Shown: positions 1 to 8,756 of the stretch, piece after piece
Layout of the letters: the number at the start of each line of letters is the position of its first letter
Position numbering within the stretch: the first letter of the stretch is position 1
Assembly (NCBI RefSeq): GCF_900108035.1
Contig: NZ_FNVS01000011.1
Span: 62,001 to 126,000 of the forward strand
DNA length: 64,000 nt
Source: Parabacteroides chinchillae
GTDB taxonomy: Bacteria > Bacteroidota > Bacteroidia > Bacteroidales > Tannerellaceae
Direction: 5' to 3'
Made by a program: the position numbers and the translations under genes
Notes under the pieces: generated by a model
What the model saw: the letters and a program-made list of their open reading frames with translations, nothing else
Told to the model about the DNA's origin: nothing
Database searches by the model: none

Positions 1-86
1 TCTCCCCAAATAATAGAATACAAAACAATACTCATTAATAACAAAACCAAAATAGACCTACTTATAATTCTATTCTTTCTTTCCAT
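1..86 (-). CDS. Partial CDS: N-terminus of a membrane-anchored or secreted protein, cut by the window edge
   Basis: Reading the minus strand from an ATG at 86-84, an open frame runs off the left edge. It encodes a basic start (MERKNRIISRS) followed by a hydrophobic stretch (ILVLLLMSIVLYSIIWG), the look of a signal anchor or first membrane helix. It overlaps the 3' end of the preceding SGNH-type gene by 17 bp, the kind of coupling seen elsewhere in this locus. As the next gene after an MBOAT acyltransferase and its SGNH-like partner, it could be another O-acetylation protein or a glycan-assembly membrane protein. Only 28 residues are visible, so no family can be assigned. The start is plausible but not proven; an ATG at 35-33 is an alternative. 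Confidence 0.5.
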   Translation of the reverse strand, partial: MERKNRIISRSILVLLLMSIVLYSIIWG

Positions 87-945
87 ATTTTATTTCATCA
101 ATATTTTCCAACAATACCCGGGTTATATTTTCACTTCCCTTTAAATTTAAATGGTCAGAATCATAAAAACAAGAATCATCAAGTTCTACATTTGAATAAT
201 TTAATAAAAAAACCTTCTTATTATCCACAAGACTAGCCAATAAACTATCAACCCTCGATTTAATTGTATCCGGAATTAACTTATAATAATTAGAGTGTAC
301 TGGAGCAAAATATATAATAACACGTTCTGCTTTATTATTACAAATTTCCCGCAAAAAAGAAATTGTATTCGGATCAAATGATTTATTCTCAAAATGTTTT
401 CTGAATCTTTGACATGCAGCATCTTTAGACAAGTCTAGATTTCTTTTCATTTCTTTATATCCTCCATATCGTTCCTTATTCAATACATATATAGGCAAAG
501 AATAAAGAAATGGAAGAAATTTTATACATTCTCTTTTTTCCATTTTTTGAAAATAAAAAAGGAGTAGACTATTATCATTTATAATATTATACATTTCATT
601 TACTTGTAATTTAGATGTATCAGTTTCTGTATAAAAATAAAAGGAATGATACCCGACTCCAACAATAACAGTAGAGCTATCTCCTATTTCTTTTTTTAAA
701 CTAAGATATTTATAATATGTATCTCTTAAAGGTTCACCGCTAACTGACAGATTTTTCAATTGGTTATCATCATTAGGTAACAAAGAATATTCTGTATGAG
801 AATCTCCAAATACATATATTTGATCTTTCTTTTCTGAACCACATATTATCTTAGATAAAAAAAAACTGCCCCATAAAAAATTAACCAAACACCATAATAG
901 CAAAAGGCTAAAAAAATAAATTATTTTTAAAAGAAACAGTCTCAT
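70..945 (-). CDS. SGNH/DltD-like membrane-anchored protein, probable partner of the MBOAT O-acyltransferase
   Basis: The protein has 291 residues. It starts with one hydrophobic segment (about residues 5-30) that would anchor it in the inner membrane with the rest in the periplasm. A GDSHTEYSLL motif around residues 47-56 resembles block I of SGNH hydrolases, with Ser49 as the presumptive nucleophile, and DSDHLNLKG near the C-terminus resembles the block V Asp/His pair. It lies 3 bp downstream of an MBOAT gene, the usual arrangement for polysaccharide O-acetylation pairs in which MBOAT moves the acyl group across the membrane and the SGNH partner transfers it. I infer that role. The substrate is presumably the glycan made by this locus. 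The family assignment rests on motifs and context only. Confidence 0.6.
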   Translation of the reverse strand: MRLFLLKIIYFFSLLLLWCLVNFLWGSFFLSKIICGSEKKDQIYVFGDSHTEYSLLPNDDNQLKNLSVSGEPLRDTYYKYLSLKKEIGDSSTVIVGVGYHSFYFYTETDTSKLQVNEMYNIINDNSLLLFYFQKMEKRECIKFLPFLYSLPIYVLNKERYGGYKEMKRNLDLSKDAACQRFRKHFENKSFDPNTISFLREICNNKAERVIIYFAPVHSNYYKLIPDTIKSRVDSLLASLVDNKKVFLLNYSNVELDDSCFYDSDHLNLKGSENITRVLLENIDEIKYGKKE

Positions 946-948
946 AAA

Positions 949-2418
949 TTAGAATTGAAAATAAATAAAAGAAGCAGGTACACTTGAAGAATAATAAGAA
1001 ATAAACATAAGAATACACATATACAATAATAATCTTCTCCATTGAGAAGTAACTTGTAAATCTAAACCATGCTTACCTTTTCTATTCAACCATTCTTGCA
1101 CAAACATAAAAAGAATTGCAGAACAAAGTACGATCAAAAACAATATATCAATGGGAATTCCTGGAAAAACAGGAACGACAAACAGCGTCTTATAAAATAA
1201 CAAATTACTAATATAACCATAAGCTTGAGATATCGTATTTGATCTAAATATTACCCAACCAAACATAACTAAAATAAATGTCAACAACATCTGTAAAAAT
1301 TCATAACATGAAGGAAATAATGAATTATCCGCTACTACAGATTGGAATTTATGTTTTTTATTCAATAATAATAACGGTAAAAAGAACATTGCATGATATA
1401 ATCCCCAAATAATAAAAGTCCAATTAGCTCCATGCCATAAGCCACTGACAAGAAAAACGATAAATGTATTTCGGATAACCTTTGCTTTACTACACCTATT
1501 ACCTCCTAGTGGTATGTAAATATAATCTCGAAACCATGTCGTTAATGAAATATGCCATCTCCTCCAAAATTCTGCAATATTTCTGGAGAAATAAGGATAT
1601 TTAAAATTATCCCCCAATTGTATACCTAATAATTTGGCACATCCAATAGCAATATCGGAATAACCGGAAAAATCTCCATATATTTGAATTGTAAAGAAAA
1701 ACGCCCCAAACAATAAGGTACTAGCAGGAACTGTATTGTAATTCTCAAAAATACCATTTACTAATATGGCACAATTATCTGCAACTACAATCTTCTTAAA
1801 CAATCCCCATAAAATTTGTCTAAGCCCATCTACTGCTTCTGTATAAATAAAATTTCTTTTAGACGAAAATTGGGGTAATAAATGGCTTCCTCTTCCGATA
1901 GGTCCGGATAATAGTTGAGGGAAAAAACTTATAAAAGCAAAAAATGAAATTATATCCTCTGAAGGATGTATCTTCTTATTATAAACATCTATTGTATATC
2001 CCAATGCTTGAAATACATAGAAACTAATACCTATTGGTAATATCAAATATAAAGGATTTATATCTAAATTTATTCCAAACAAGTGAAATGCCGACACAAA
2101 ATTTACAACAAAAAAATCGTAGTATTTAAACAAAAACAATATTCCAATGTTAATAAAAACAGCAAACCTTAATATCCATATTTGTTTATTTCGATCTTTA
2201 AATAATTCCAATACGGAACCACTCAAATAACTAATTATAGTTACAGCAATAAGTAGTAAAAGTAATTTCCAACTCCACCAACCATAAAAAAAATAGCTTG
2301 ATAGAATAATAAATATATTTTGTAATCTCACATTACGGGAGAAAACGAACCAATAAAGAATAAAAACAACTGGAAAAAAGAATAAAAAAACAGCAGAATT
2401 AAATAACATAATAATCAA
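949..2418 (-). CDS. MBOAT-family membrane-bound O-acyltransferase (AlgI/DltB-like)
   Basis: This 489-residue polytopic protein matches the AlgI/DltB branch of MBOAT proteins in length and layout, with about ten membrane segments. The family catalytic histidine is His329, in the motif SGLWHGANW. The conserved FWRRWHISL segment lies just before it. Known members move acyl groups, usually acetyl, from a cytoplasmic donor onto extracytoplasmic polysaccharides. The downstream SGNH-type gene (3-bp gap) is its likely transfer partner, so the polysaccharide of this locus is probably O-acetylated. Upstream, 2 bp separate it from the UGM-like flavoprotein, which supports one transcript. Family confidence is high; the acyl group and acceptor cannot be read from sequence. 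Confidence 0.9.
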   Translation of the reverse strand: MIIMLFNSAVFLFFFPVVFILYWFVFSRNVRLQNIFIILSSYFFYGWWSWKLLLLLIAVTIISYLSGSVLELFKDRNKQIWILRFAVFINIGILFLFKYYDFFVVNFVSAFHLFGINLDINPLYLILPIGISFYVFQALGYTIDVYNKKIHPSEDIISFFAFISFFPQLLSGPIGRGSHLLPQFSSKRNFIYTEAVDGLRQILWGLFKKIVVADNCAILVNGIFENYNTVPASTLLFGAFFFTIQIYGDFSGYSDIAIGCAKLLGIQLGDNFKYPYFSRNIAEFWRRWHISLTTWFRDYIYIPLGGNRCSKAKVIRNTFIVFLVSGLWHGANWTFIIWGLYHAMFFLPLLLLNKKHKFQSVVADNSLFPSCYEFLQMLLTFILVMFGWVIFRSNTISQAYGYISNLLFYKTLFVVPVFPGIPIDILFLIVLCSAILFMFVQEWLNRKGKHGLDLQVTSQWRRLLLYMCILMFISYYSSSVPASFIYFQF

Positions 2419-2420
2419 AC

Positions 2421-4001
2421 TTATTTTTTGACTTCATGGTATTCTTCCTCCGTATTTACAGACCATATATTCTCTTTACTTATAATACCATTTTTTATAT
2501 TGTCAACAGTGGCAATTGCAGTCATCATTGAATGATCCATATTGTTGTATCGGTGTTGTCCGTTTCTTCCAATACAATATAGGTTCGGTATTTTATCGAG
2601 AAAAGCTTTTACTTTGTCTAATTGGTAATAACTGCCAAAGTAAGAAGGATAAGCTTTTTTTATTTTCACCTGAACGGCATCTAGTACGTCTTGTTTATCT
2701 ATGATATCTATTTTAACTAGTTCTTCTATTGCCATTTTTATAAACTCCTCTTTGGGCATATTCCACATGTCATCACCTTCTGTACAGAAATACTCCAAGC
2801 CAATCCACATCGTATTTTCATAATCGGCAACCAGATAAGGAGACCAGTTATTAAAAACTTGCAGACGCCCGATTTTTACATCACGCTCTTGGATATATAT
2901 CCAAGTATCAGGAACCCGTTCCAGATATGTTTTTATTTTAGTCTTATTCCTTATCCGGAGCTTATTTACTAATAATCCTACTGTAATAAAATCCCGATAA
3001 GGTAATTTTTTTGCAATACTTTGAATCTCCTCAGGAATAGAGATTCCGGATAGTGATGCTACTAAATCTTTTATAGGCATTGAGGACAAGAAATAATCAC
3101 AAGGTCGAGTCTCTGTTTTTCCTTCTATAGAACGAGTAGTTACAGAGATTACGCGGTTTTCTTCTATATTGATTTTTACAATTTCCTGATTTTTATATAG
3201 TTCACCGGATTTGTTTTCTACTTCTTTAGCTGCGGTTTCCCAAAGTTGCCCCGGCCCATATTTAGGATAAATGAATTTTTCAATAAGAGAGGTTTCAATT
3301 TGCTTTTGATCAATTGATTTGGGAGAAGTAAAAGTCTTTTTTACCATATCCTTCAAAATTGTAATAAGTGAAAGTCCTTTTACCCGCTGCGACCCCCAAT
3401 CTGCCCCCAGCTTGGCAGGGTGTATTCCCCACACTTTCTCGGTATAATCTTCGAAAAACATTTTGTACAAAGGCTCACCAAAGCGATTAATGTAGAAATC
3501 TTCTAATGAATTTTCTTTTCTTTTATGAATAGTTGATAACAAATAACCTGTTCCTGCCTTTATGGTTCTGAATAGCCCCATATTTGAAAATGTTTCTAAT
3601 TTCAATGAAATGGGATAATCGAAGAACTTGCGTAAATAGAATATACGTGATACCCGTTGTCTTACAAGCATAACCCGATCTTCTTTTTCCGGATTAATAC
3701 CATTTTTAGTTAAATCCGAGTTCGTCTTGTTTAATAATATTTCATCTTTGGCAGGCATTTCTTGTAGAGGCATCATTTCTGCCCACCAATTCATGACAGT
3801 ATCTTCTTTAGAGAAAAATCTATGTCCACCTATATCCATTCGGTTACCTTTGTAGCATACGGTTTTTGAAATTCCTCCGATATCATTTGTTGACTCATAA
3901 ATAACAGGATGAATATTTGTTTTCCGAAGGAATTCAATCGCTGCAGTCAGACCTGCCGGACCTGCGCCTGCAATAATTGCGGTTTTTGTAGATTCTGTCA
4001 T
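2421..4001 (-). CDS. FAD-dependent NAD(P)-binding oxidoreductase, UDP-galactopyranose-mutase/protoporphyrinogen-oxidase-like
   Basis: This 526-residue flavoprotein has a Rossmann dinucleotide motif GAGPAG at residues 12-17, then GGISKTV and DIGGHRFFS, which resemble the FAD-binding face of UDP-galactopyranose mutases. It is longer than classical UGM (about 370-390), so it belongs to the broader amine-oxidase or UGM-like group often found in glycan loci beside GtrA. The start overlaps the end of the GtrA gene by 4 bp, showing translational coupling. By context it may make a furanose or another redox-altered sugar used by the neighbouring GtrB/GtrA pair; that is inference. It could instead act on a polyprenyl-linked sugar. 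The flavoprotein fold is secure, the substrate is not. Confidence 0.8.
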   Translation of the reverse strand: MTESTKTAIIAGAGPAGLTAAIEFLRKTNIHPVIYESTNDIGGISKTVCYKGNRMDIGGHRFFSKEDTVMNWWAEMMPLQEMPAKDEILLNKTNSDLTKNGINPEKEDRVMLVRQRVSRIFYLRKFFDYPISLKLETFSNMGLFRTIKAGTGYLLSTIHKRKENSLEDFYINRFGEPLYKMFFEDYTEKVWGIHPAKLGADWGSQRVKGLSLITILKDMVKKTFTSPKSIDQKQIETSLIEKFIYPKYGPGQLWETAAKEVENKSGELYKNQEIVKINIEENRVISVTTRSIEGKTETRPCDYFLSSMPIKDLVASLSGISIPEEIQSIAKKLPYRDFITVGLLVNKLRIRNKTKIKTYLERVPDTWIYIQERDVKIGRLQVFNNWSPYLVADYENTMWIGLEYFCTEGDDMWNMPKEEFIKMAIEELVKIDIIDKQDVLDAVQVKIKKAYPSYFGSYYQLDKVKAFLDKIPNLYCIGRNGQHRYNNMDHSMMTAIATVDNIKNGIISKENIWSVNTEEEYHEVKK

Positions 4002-4435
4002 GATGATTTTTTATTAAAGATGAAATATTTTCGAGCAAGGAAATTCCATAAGTAGACTAGAACAGCTGTAATTATTTTAGATAAGATATAATATAGGCCT
4101 AAAAATTCTGTAAATGCCCAAATCAGTGCATCATTTAATCCTAACCCTATAATTCCAATCAAACTAAAAAATAGAAACTCCAAGCTCTTATTTGTTACTA
4201 TAGAAGACTCTTTGTCAAATACCCAATGGGTACTGATTATATAGTTTACTAATAATCCTGCGATAAATGATAAAGATGCGGATATTATATAGTGTATATA
4301 TAGATATTCTGTTAATAGGTAGAGTAGTCCTATGTCTACTATAAAGGCAGTCCCTCCAACCAATGTATATCGGAATAGCTGGATGAGTATATTGTCAGGC
4401 TTGTTAAAAACTATTCGTCTATATAATGTTTTCAT
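3998..4435 (-). CDS. GtrA-family membrane protein (putative lipid-linked sugar flippase)
   Basis: The protein has 145 residues with four predicted membrane helices, the size and layout of GtrA/DPMS3-like proteins. Features typical of the family are a basic start followed by [16 protein letters not shown] and a late [10 protein letters not shown] segment. GtrA proteins are thought to flip or stabilise undecaprenyl-phosphate-linked sugars made by a GtrB-type glycosyltransferase. Such an enzyme is encoded immediately upstream, 28 bp away. The downstream flavoprotein overlaps by 4 bp. I infer a module that delivers one polyprenyl-phosphate sugar to the periplasm for decorating the polymer. Confidence 0.85.
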   Translation of the reverse strand: MKTLYRRIVFNKPDNILIQLFRYTLVGGTAFIVDIGLLYLLTEYLYIHYIISASLSFIAGLLVNYIISTHWVFDKESSIVTNKSLEFLFFSLIGIIGLGLNDALIWAFTEFLGLYYILSKIITAVLVYLWNFLARKYFIFNKKSS

Positions 4436-4463
4436 TATAATCTCAAAAAACTAAACTTATATA

Positions 4464-5408
4464 CTATTCGTTCTTTTTTATTATATATCCCGGTCTTCCT
4501 TTTACTTCTTCATATATTCTCCAAATATATTCCGCTATTATCCCTAAACTTAACAGAATAAGTCCTCCAAAAAAAGTAATAAATAAAATAATAGAGACCC
4601 ATCCAGGAACTATTACTCCCCAAAATTGACGGTTTCCAAATAACGCAATATAACCATAAAATATCATAACAACCACGGATAAAAATGCTGTCCAAAATCC
4701 AAGATTCGTGATAAATTTTATAGGAAAAGATGAAGATGAAAAAAACACATCTTTTGCCAAACGAATTTTTTTCTTAAATGTCCATCTGGATTTTCCTTGA
4801 TTTAATCCCAAAGGGCGTTCATAAGGAAAATAGAGTGGAGAGAACCCTAAACGAAAAATCTCAGGAATAACAGCTGTATTAATAGGGTGAATGCGGTTGT
4901 TTAATACATCTATCACTTCTCTATCAATAAAAGCTAAGTCTGCACCACCTTCCGGATAAGTTATTTCAGAAAGGACATTTATTATTTTATAGTAACAAAT
5001 AGAAAATATCCGACTACTCCAAGGATCATCTCTCGTTATACGATTTGGTATAATTACTTTATGTCCCTGTTCCCACAATCGATACATATCTATTATTGTA
5101 TGGTATGGTTGCTGTTCATCATCAGGTAAAGCAATTGCACATGCACCCTTACAAACTGATAAGCCAGCAAACCAGGAATAATTACTAGTATAGTTTCGAC
5201 TCAATTGATATGCTTTTACATTAGAATATTTACTTCCCAGCTTTTTAGCAATCTCAAAAGACATATCGGTAGATCCATCATCCATTACTATAAATTCAAA
5301 TGGAATATTCTCTCCATCCAACAATTCTTTTAGTTGGAAATAAGAAGTGCATATACGCTCACCACTATAATAGCTCAATAAAATAATAGAAAGTAATTTA
5401 TCAGACAT
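4464..5408 (-). CDS. GtrB/DPM1-like family 2 glycosyltransferase with C-terminal membrane helices
   Basis: The protein has 314 residues. An N-terminal GT-A domain carries acidic motifs DDGSTD (Asp43/Asp44) and LPDDEQQ (Asp96/Asp97). Two long hydrophobic segments follow at about residues 232-260 and 270-300. This is the architecture of GtrB-type polyprenyl-phosphate glycosyltransferases, which load one sugar from a nucleotide donor onto undecaprenyl phosphate at the inner face of the inner membrane. GtrA downstream is its usual partner. The aminotransferase of the deoxyamino-sugar cassette lies 38 bp upstream, so the sugar could be the 3-amino-3,6-dideoxyhexose, but this is only suggested by neighbourhood. 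Family call strong, donor unknown. Confidence 0.85.
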   Translation of the reverse strand: MSDKLLSIILLSYYSGERICTSYFQLKELLDGENIPFEFIVMDDGSTDMSFEIAKKLGSKYSNVKAYQLSRNYTSNYSWFAGLSVCKGACAIALPDDEQQPYHTIIDMYRLWEQGHKVIIPNRITRDDPWSSRIFSICYYKIINVLSEITYPEGGADLAFIDREVIDVLNNRIHPINTAVIPEIFRLGFSPLYFPYERPLGLNQGKSRWTFKKKIRLAKDVFFSSSSFPIKFITNLGFWTAFLSVVVMIFYGYIALFGNRQFWGVIVPGWVSIILFITFFGGLILLSLGIIAEYIWRIYEEVKGRPGYIIKKNE

Positions 5409-5446
5409 GCTCTACTTTATTTATTCCTTTTTTTGTAATTCAGATA

Positions 5447-6550
5447 TTATAATTCAAATTGATTTATAACATCCACTATTTTATCGATATCCATATTATT
5501 TATGCAAGGTCCCATCGGCAAACTCAAAATTTCACGATGAATTAGTTCTGTTATTGGATATGATAGAGAATTCCATTCTTTATAACATTCCTGCTTATGG
5601 GGAGGAATCGGATAATGAATCAACGTTTGAACACCTTGTTCCATTAGATATCGCTGGAGTTTATCACGCCCAGAACAACGAATCGTGAACAAATGGAAAA
5701 CATGTGAATCCCAATCTTCAACCTGAGGCAATATAATTTTCGGGTTCGTTATACGCTGCATATAATACGCTGCTATTTCCTTTCGAATTTTGTTATCCGC
5801 ATCCAAATATTTCAACTTCACATTTAAAACCGCTGCCTGTATCTCATCTAATCGACTATTGCGGCCTCTATATTGAAATACATACTTTCTTGAAGAACCA
5901 TAATTAGCCAATGAACGTACTATGAAAGCGAGCTCTTTATCATTAGTCGTAACAGCTCCTCCATCACCTAAAGCTCCTAAGTTTTTACCTGGGTAAAAAC
6001 TATGTCCTGAGGCACTGCCTAAGGAGCCCGTTTTTTGTCCTTTAAACAAACAGCCATGAGCTTGCGCATTATCTTCAATAAGTTTCAGATTATACTTCTT
6101 ACATATATCTCCAATCTTGTCCGTATAAGCACATTGTCCATATAGATGAACAATCATAATTCCTTTTGTACGTTTTGTAATGGCCTCTTCAATCCGTGTA
6201 TCATCAATCTGATAGGTGTCCAGAGAAGGCTCTACCAAAACTGGCTTCAAATTGTTATCTGTTATAGCCAATATAGATGCGATATACGTATTAGCAGGAA
6301 CAATTATTTCATCTCCTTCAGACATTACTCCCATTTCTATATATGCACGCAAGACCCAATTCAATGCATCAAGGCCATTGGCCACACCTATACAATAAGA
6401 TGTACCTATATAGTTTGCATAATTTGTTTCAAATTGTTCATTTTCTTTTCCTTGAAGGTACCAACCAGAATCTATTACACGTGATACGGCATCATGTATT
6501 TCATGAGAGTATTTATCCGTTATTTGTTTTATATCCAAAAATTTAATCAT
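5447..6550 (-). CDS. DegT/DnrJ/EryC1-family PLP sugar aminotransferase, FdtB/QdtB-like
   Basis: This 367-residue protein has the fold and length of nucleotide-sugar aminotransferases. The PLP lysine is Lys189 in [15 protein letters not shown], preceded by the cofactor-binding segment [10 protein letters not shown]. Beside FdtA-like isomerases and a hexapeptide acyltransferase it should aminate dTDP-3-keto-6-deoxyhexose at C3, giving the dTDP-3-amino-3,6-dideoxyhexose that the acyltransferase then acylates. The acyltransferase gene ends 4 bp upstream, so the set is one transcription unit. A 22-bp palindrome (5980-6001) covers the catalytic-lysine codon. Whether the product is the galacto (Fuc3N) or gluco (Qui3N) isomer cannot be decided by eye. 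Confidence 0.88.
   Translation of the reverse strand: MIKFLDIKQITDKYSHEIHDAVSRVIDSGWYLQGKENEQFETNYANYIGTSYCIGVANGLDALNWVLRAYIEMGVMSEGDEIIVPANTYIASILAITDNNLKPVLVEPSLDTYQIDDTRIEEAITKRTKGIMIVHLYGQCAYTDKIGDICKKYNLKLIEDNAQAHGCLFKGQKTGSLGSASGHSFYPGKNLGALGDGGAVTTNDKELAFIVRSLANYGSSRKYVFQYRGRNSRLDEIQAAVLNVKLKYLDADNKIRKEIAAYYMQRITNPKIILPQVEDWDSHVFHLFTIRCSGRDKLQRYLMEQGVQTLIHYPIPPHKQECYKEWNSLSYPITELIHREILSLPMGPCINNMDIDKIVDVINQFEL
5980..6001. repeat. 22-bp palindrome inside the aminotransferase gene
   Basis: Two perfect 10-bp arms (agtttttacc and ggtaaaaact) are separated by 2 bp. The site encodes part of the PLP-lysine motif (FYPGKN), so protein constraint may account for some of it. Confidence 0.7.
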
Positions 6551-6554
6551 CTTA

Positions 6555-7040
6555 TTACAATTTTACAACCGTTCCATCTTCCGCAATATAACCTTTCATT
6601 TTAGCAGGATTACCATACCAAAGTGTTCCAGACGGGATATCTTTTGTCACCACACTTCCTGCACCTACGAAAGCAGATTCTCCTATTACAACCCCTGCCA
6701 CAATCGTTGAATTAGCTCCAATAGAACATCCTTTTCTCAACAATGTTCTCTCAAAGCTTTTAGGATATACTTTAGATCTGGGAAATAGGTCGTTAGTAAA
6801 TGTCACATTAGGACCAACAAAGACATTATCCTCTATAGTCACGCCATCCCAAACTTGCACACCGGATTTTATTGTTACGTTATTTCCTATTTCCACATCA
6901 TTTTCAATAAGAACATGGGCACAAATATTACAATTCTGACCCACCTTTGCATCTTTCAATATTACACAAAATTGCCAAATGCGAGTATTATCTCCAATAT
7001 TTTCAGATTGAATATCAGATAATGGATGTCGTAATATCAT
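6555..7040 (-). CDS. Hexapeptide-repeat (left-handed beta-helix) acyltransferase, FdtC/QdtC-like
   Basis: The protein has 161 residues, almost all left-handed beta-helix repeats ([I/V]-G-x-x hexapeptides from about residue 14 to 150). It ends in the motif [15 protein letters not shown] typical of sugar N- and O-acyltransferases. Next to an FdtB-like aminotransferase and FdtA-like isomerases it should N-acylate, most often acetylate, the 3-amino group of a dTDP-3-amino-3,6-dideoxyhexose. Its start lies inside the preceding isomerase gene (26-bp overlap), an unusually long overlap that echoes fused WxcM-type proteins in other bacteria where acyltransferase and isomerase are one polypeptide. The acyl donor is presumed acetyl-CoA. 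Confidence 0.88.
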   Translation of the reverse strand: MILRHPLSDIQSENIGDNTRIWQFCVILKDAKVGQNCNICAHVLIENDVEIGNNVTIKSGVQVWDGVTIEDNVFVGPNVTFTNDLFPRSKVYPKSFERTLLRKGCSIGANSTIVAGVVIGESAFVGAGSVVTKDIPSGTLWYGNPAKMKGYIAEDGTVVKL

Positions 7041-7440
7041 TTTTATAAATTAAAAATTTTGGATAATCCCTAATATAATCTTCTTCTTCATATTTATGAG
7101 AAGCCAAAACCAGACAAATCGATCCCGAAGAAAATCCTTGTTCTGCCGCCCAGATACCTGGAGGTATATGCAACCCATAAAATGGTCGATTTAATAACAC
7201 CGTTCTTTTATTTATTCCATCGTCTAAAACAACCTCAAAGCTACCGCTAGCGGCAACCAATAGTTGATGGCATTCTTTATGGGCATGCGCCCCTCTAGCT
7301 TCTCCCCCAGGAATATCATACGTGTAAAAAACTCTCTCTATTTCAAAAGGTATATTTTTTCTTCCGGCAATAGGAGTTATATTTCCTTTTTCATTTTCAA
7401 TCCGAGGTAATTGTATTATAGAACAATCAAATACAGTCAT
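7015..7440 (-). CDS. FdtA/QdtA-like dTDP-4-keto-6-deoxyhexose 3,4-ketoisomerase (cupin), second copy
   Basis: The protein has 141 residues in a small cupin fold of the FdtA/WxcM-C type. Characteristic pieces are [19 protein letters not shown], with the histidines used in base catalysis, the strand [11 protein letters not shown], and [10 protein letters not shown]. The family converts dTDP-4-keto-6-deoxyglucose to its 3-keto isomer, the substrate of the downstream aminotransferase. A paralogue of similar length lies directly upstream with no spacer (stop at 7441-7443, start at 7440), and the acyltransferase start overlaps this gene's end by 26 bp. One copy may have a different stereochemical outcome or be a cupin helper. 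The pathway inference is good. Confidence 0.87.
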   Translation of the reverse strand: MTVFDCSIIQLPRIENEKGNITPIAGRKNIPFEIERVFYTYDIPGGEARGAHAHKECHQLLVAASGSFEVVLDDGINKRTVLLNRPFYGLHIPPGIWAAEQGFSSGSICLVLASHKYEEEDYIRDYPKFLIYKNDITTSII

Positions 7441-7845
7441 TTACTTATTATTTATTTGTTTCAAAAACTCATCATAATCACGAATATAATCAAATTGATC
7501 ATAATCTGTTGAAGATAAAATCAATGCTAATGAATTAGTTGAAAAGTTCTCCATTTCCCTCCAATACATTTTAGGAACATATAAACCATAATACGACCGA
7601 TTCAATGAATAAACTTTTCTTTCTTTGCCATCATCTAAAACAACATCAAAACTGCCGGACAAGGCGACAATAAATTCTTCATTCTCTTTATAAGCATGTC
7701 CTCCTCGTATTTCTCCTCCAGGAACATCATATATCCAATAAGTTCGCTTTATTTCAAATGGAATATGATTTTTTGCTTCGATAAAAGAAAGATTGCCACG
7801 ACGATCCAGTATCTTTGGTAAACTAATTATTTTATTTTTTTGCAT
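7441..7845 (-). CDS. FdtA/QdtA-like 3,4-ketoisomerase (cupin), first copy
   Basis: The protein has 134 residues and the same family signatures as its neighbour: RTYWIYDVPGGEIRGGHAYKENEEF, SGSFDVVLDDGKERKVYSLNRSYYGLYVP. The paralogue conserves a His-x-His pair (GAHAH), whereas this copy reads GGHAY, so the second histidine is replaced by tyrosine. In FdtA-type enzymes the His pair is central to the isomerase reaction, so this copy may be altered or only structural. It opens the deoxyamino-sugar cassette, 5 bp after the glycosyltransferase gene. A heterodimer with the second copy is also possible. Confidence 0.8.
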   Translation of the reverse strand: MQKNKIISLPKILDRRGNLSFIEAKNHIPFEIKRTYWIYDVPGGEIRGGHAYKENEEFIVALSGSFDVVLDDGKERKVYSLNRSYYGLYVPKMYWREMENFSTNSLALILSSTDYDQFDYIRDYDEFLKQINNK

Positions 7846-7850
7846 AACGC

Positions 7851-8756
7851 TTATATTAAGTTGACCAGGAAACGCATAAATCTTTTATATGAAAAAAAGT
7901 TTTTCCTAACAGTCTTATCATCAATTATTTTATTTGCCAACACATACTTTGGATGTAATAATGGAAAATTTATTTGCATCGATTCAATATGCAATTTACT
8001 ATTCTTCGATGACATATGCGTAGCCCCTATGGAATTTAATCCTATGTTTGTCACCAAATTGACAGATGGATAAAGACACAACTGATTTTGCGTACGAAGC
8101 ATAAACCAATACTGTACATCCCACGTATTAATCCCCTTATCACCGGCTAAAGTATCTTCTATAAAAGAAGAAAAATAAATTTCCTCTCTCAAACTCTTAA
8201 ATAATGATTTTCTTTTTAATTGATTCTTTTTTGATTCTTCCCAATACGAAAAATTCACATCATAATTTTTCCAGACTCTACGCCAAGATGCCCACCCCCA
8301 AATATGAGAAATTGAACAGAAATCATAGCTCAAGCCTTTATCAACAATTCCGGGAAAGAAATTATTCCCTCCAATATGACCTATACGATCATCATCTTTA
8401 TATTTAACAAGAAGTTCCTCACAAAAAGGAAAAAAAGACAAATCCGGCAAACAATCGTCTTCCAAAATAACACCATATTCTTCTTGTTCAAAAAACCAAG
8501 TTATGGCTTCTGAAACAGCAACTTTACATCCTAAATTTTTTATCCGATATAAAGTTTTTAACTCGCAGGGCCAATCTATTTTTGAAATAATAGCCCTTGT
8601 TTCTTCACAACGTTTTATTTCATCAGGATTATTTTCCCTTGCAGCATCTGCTGCGACATAGAGGCGAGTAGGTTTTATCTGTCGAATACGCTCAAATACT
8701 CGTATTGTAGTATCCGGACGAGAAAAAATCAAAAAAAGGATTGGGGTATTATACAT
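7851..8756 (-). CDS. GT-A-type glycosyltransferase (family 2-like) of the polysaccharide locus
   Basis: The protein has 301 residues. It opens with a Rossmann-like strand (TPILFLIFSRPDTT) and carries a VILEDDCLPD segment near residues 96-105 that serves as the acidic metal/nucleotide site. This is the pattern of cytoplasmic sugar transferases related to families 2 and 13. SHIWGWASWRRVW further on is common in this subgroup. It has no membrane segment or signal peptide. The start overlaps the end of the next upstream GT2 gene by 8 bp. It should add one sugar to the lipid-linked repeat unit; donor and linkage cannot be read from sequence. Confidence 0.75.
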   Translation of the reverse strand: MYNTPILFLIFSRPDTTIRVFERIRQIKPTRLYVAADAARENNPDEIKRCEETRAIISKIDWPCELKTLYRIKNLGCKVAVSEAITWFFEQEEYGVILEDDCLPDLSFFPFCEELLVKYKDDDRIGHIGGNNFFPGIVDKGLSYDFCSISHIWGWASWRRVWKNYDVNFSYWEESKKNQLKRKSLFKSLREEIYFSSFIEDTLAGDKGINTWDVQYWFMLRTQNQLCLYPSVNLVTNIGLNSIGATHMSSKNSKLHIESMQINFPLLHPKYVLANKIIDDKTVRKNFFSYKRFMRFLVNLI

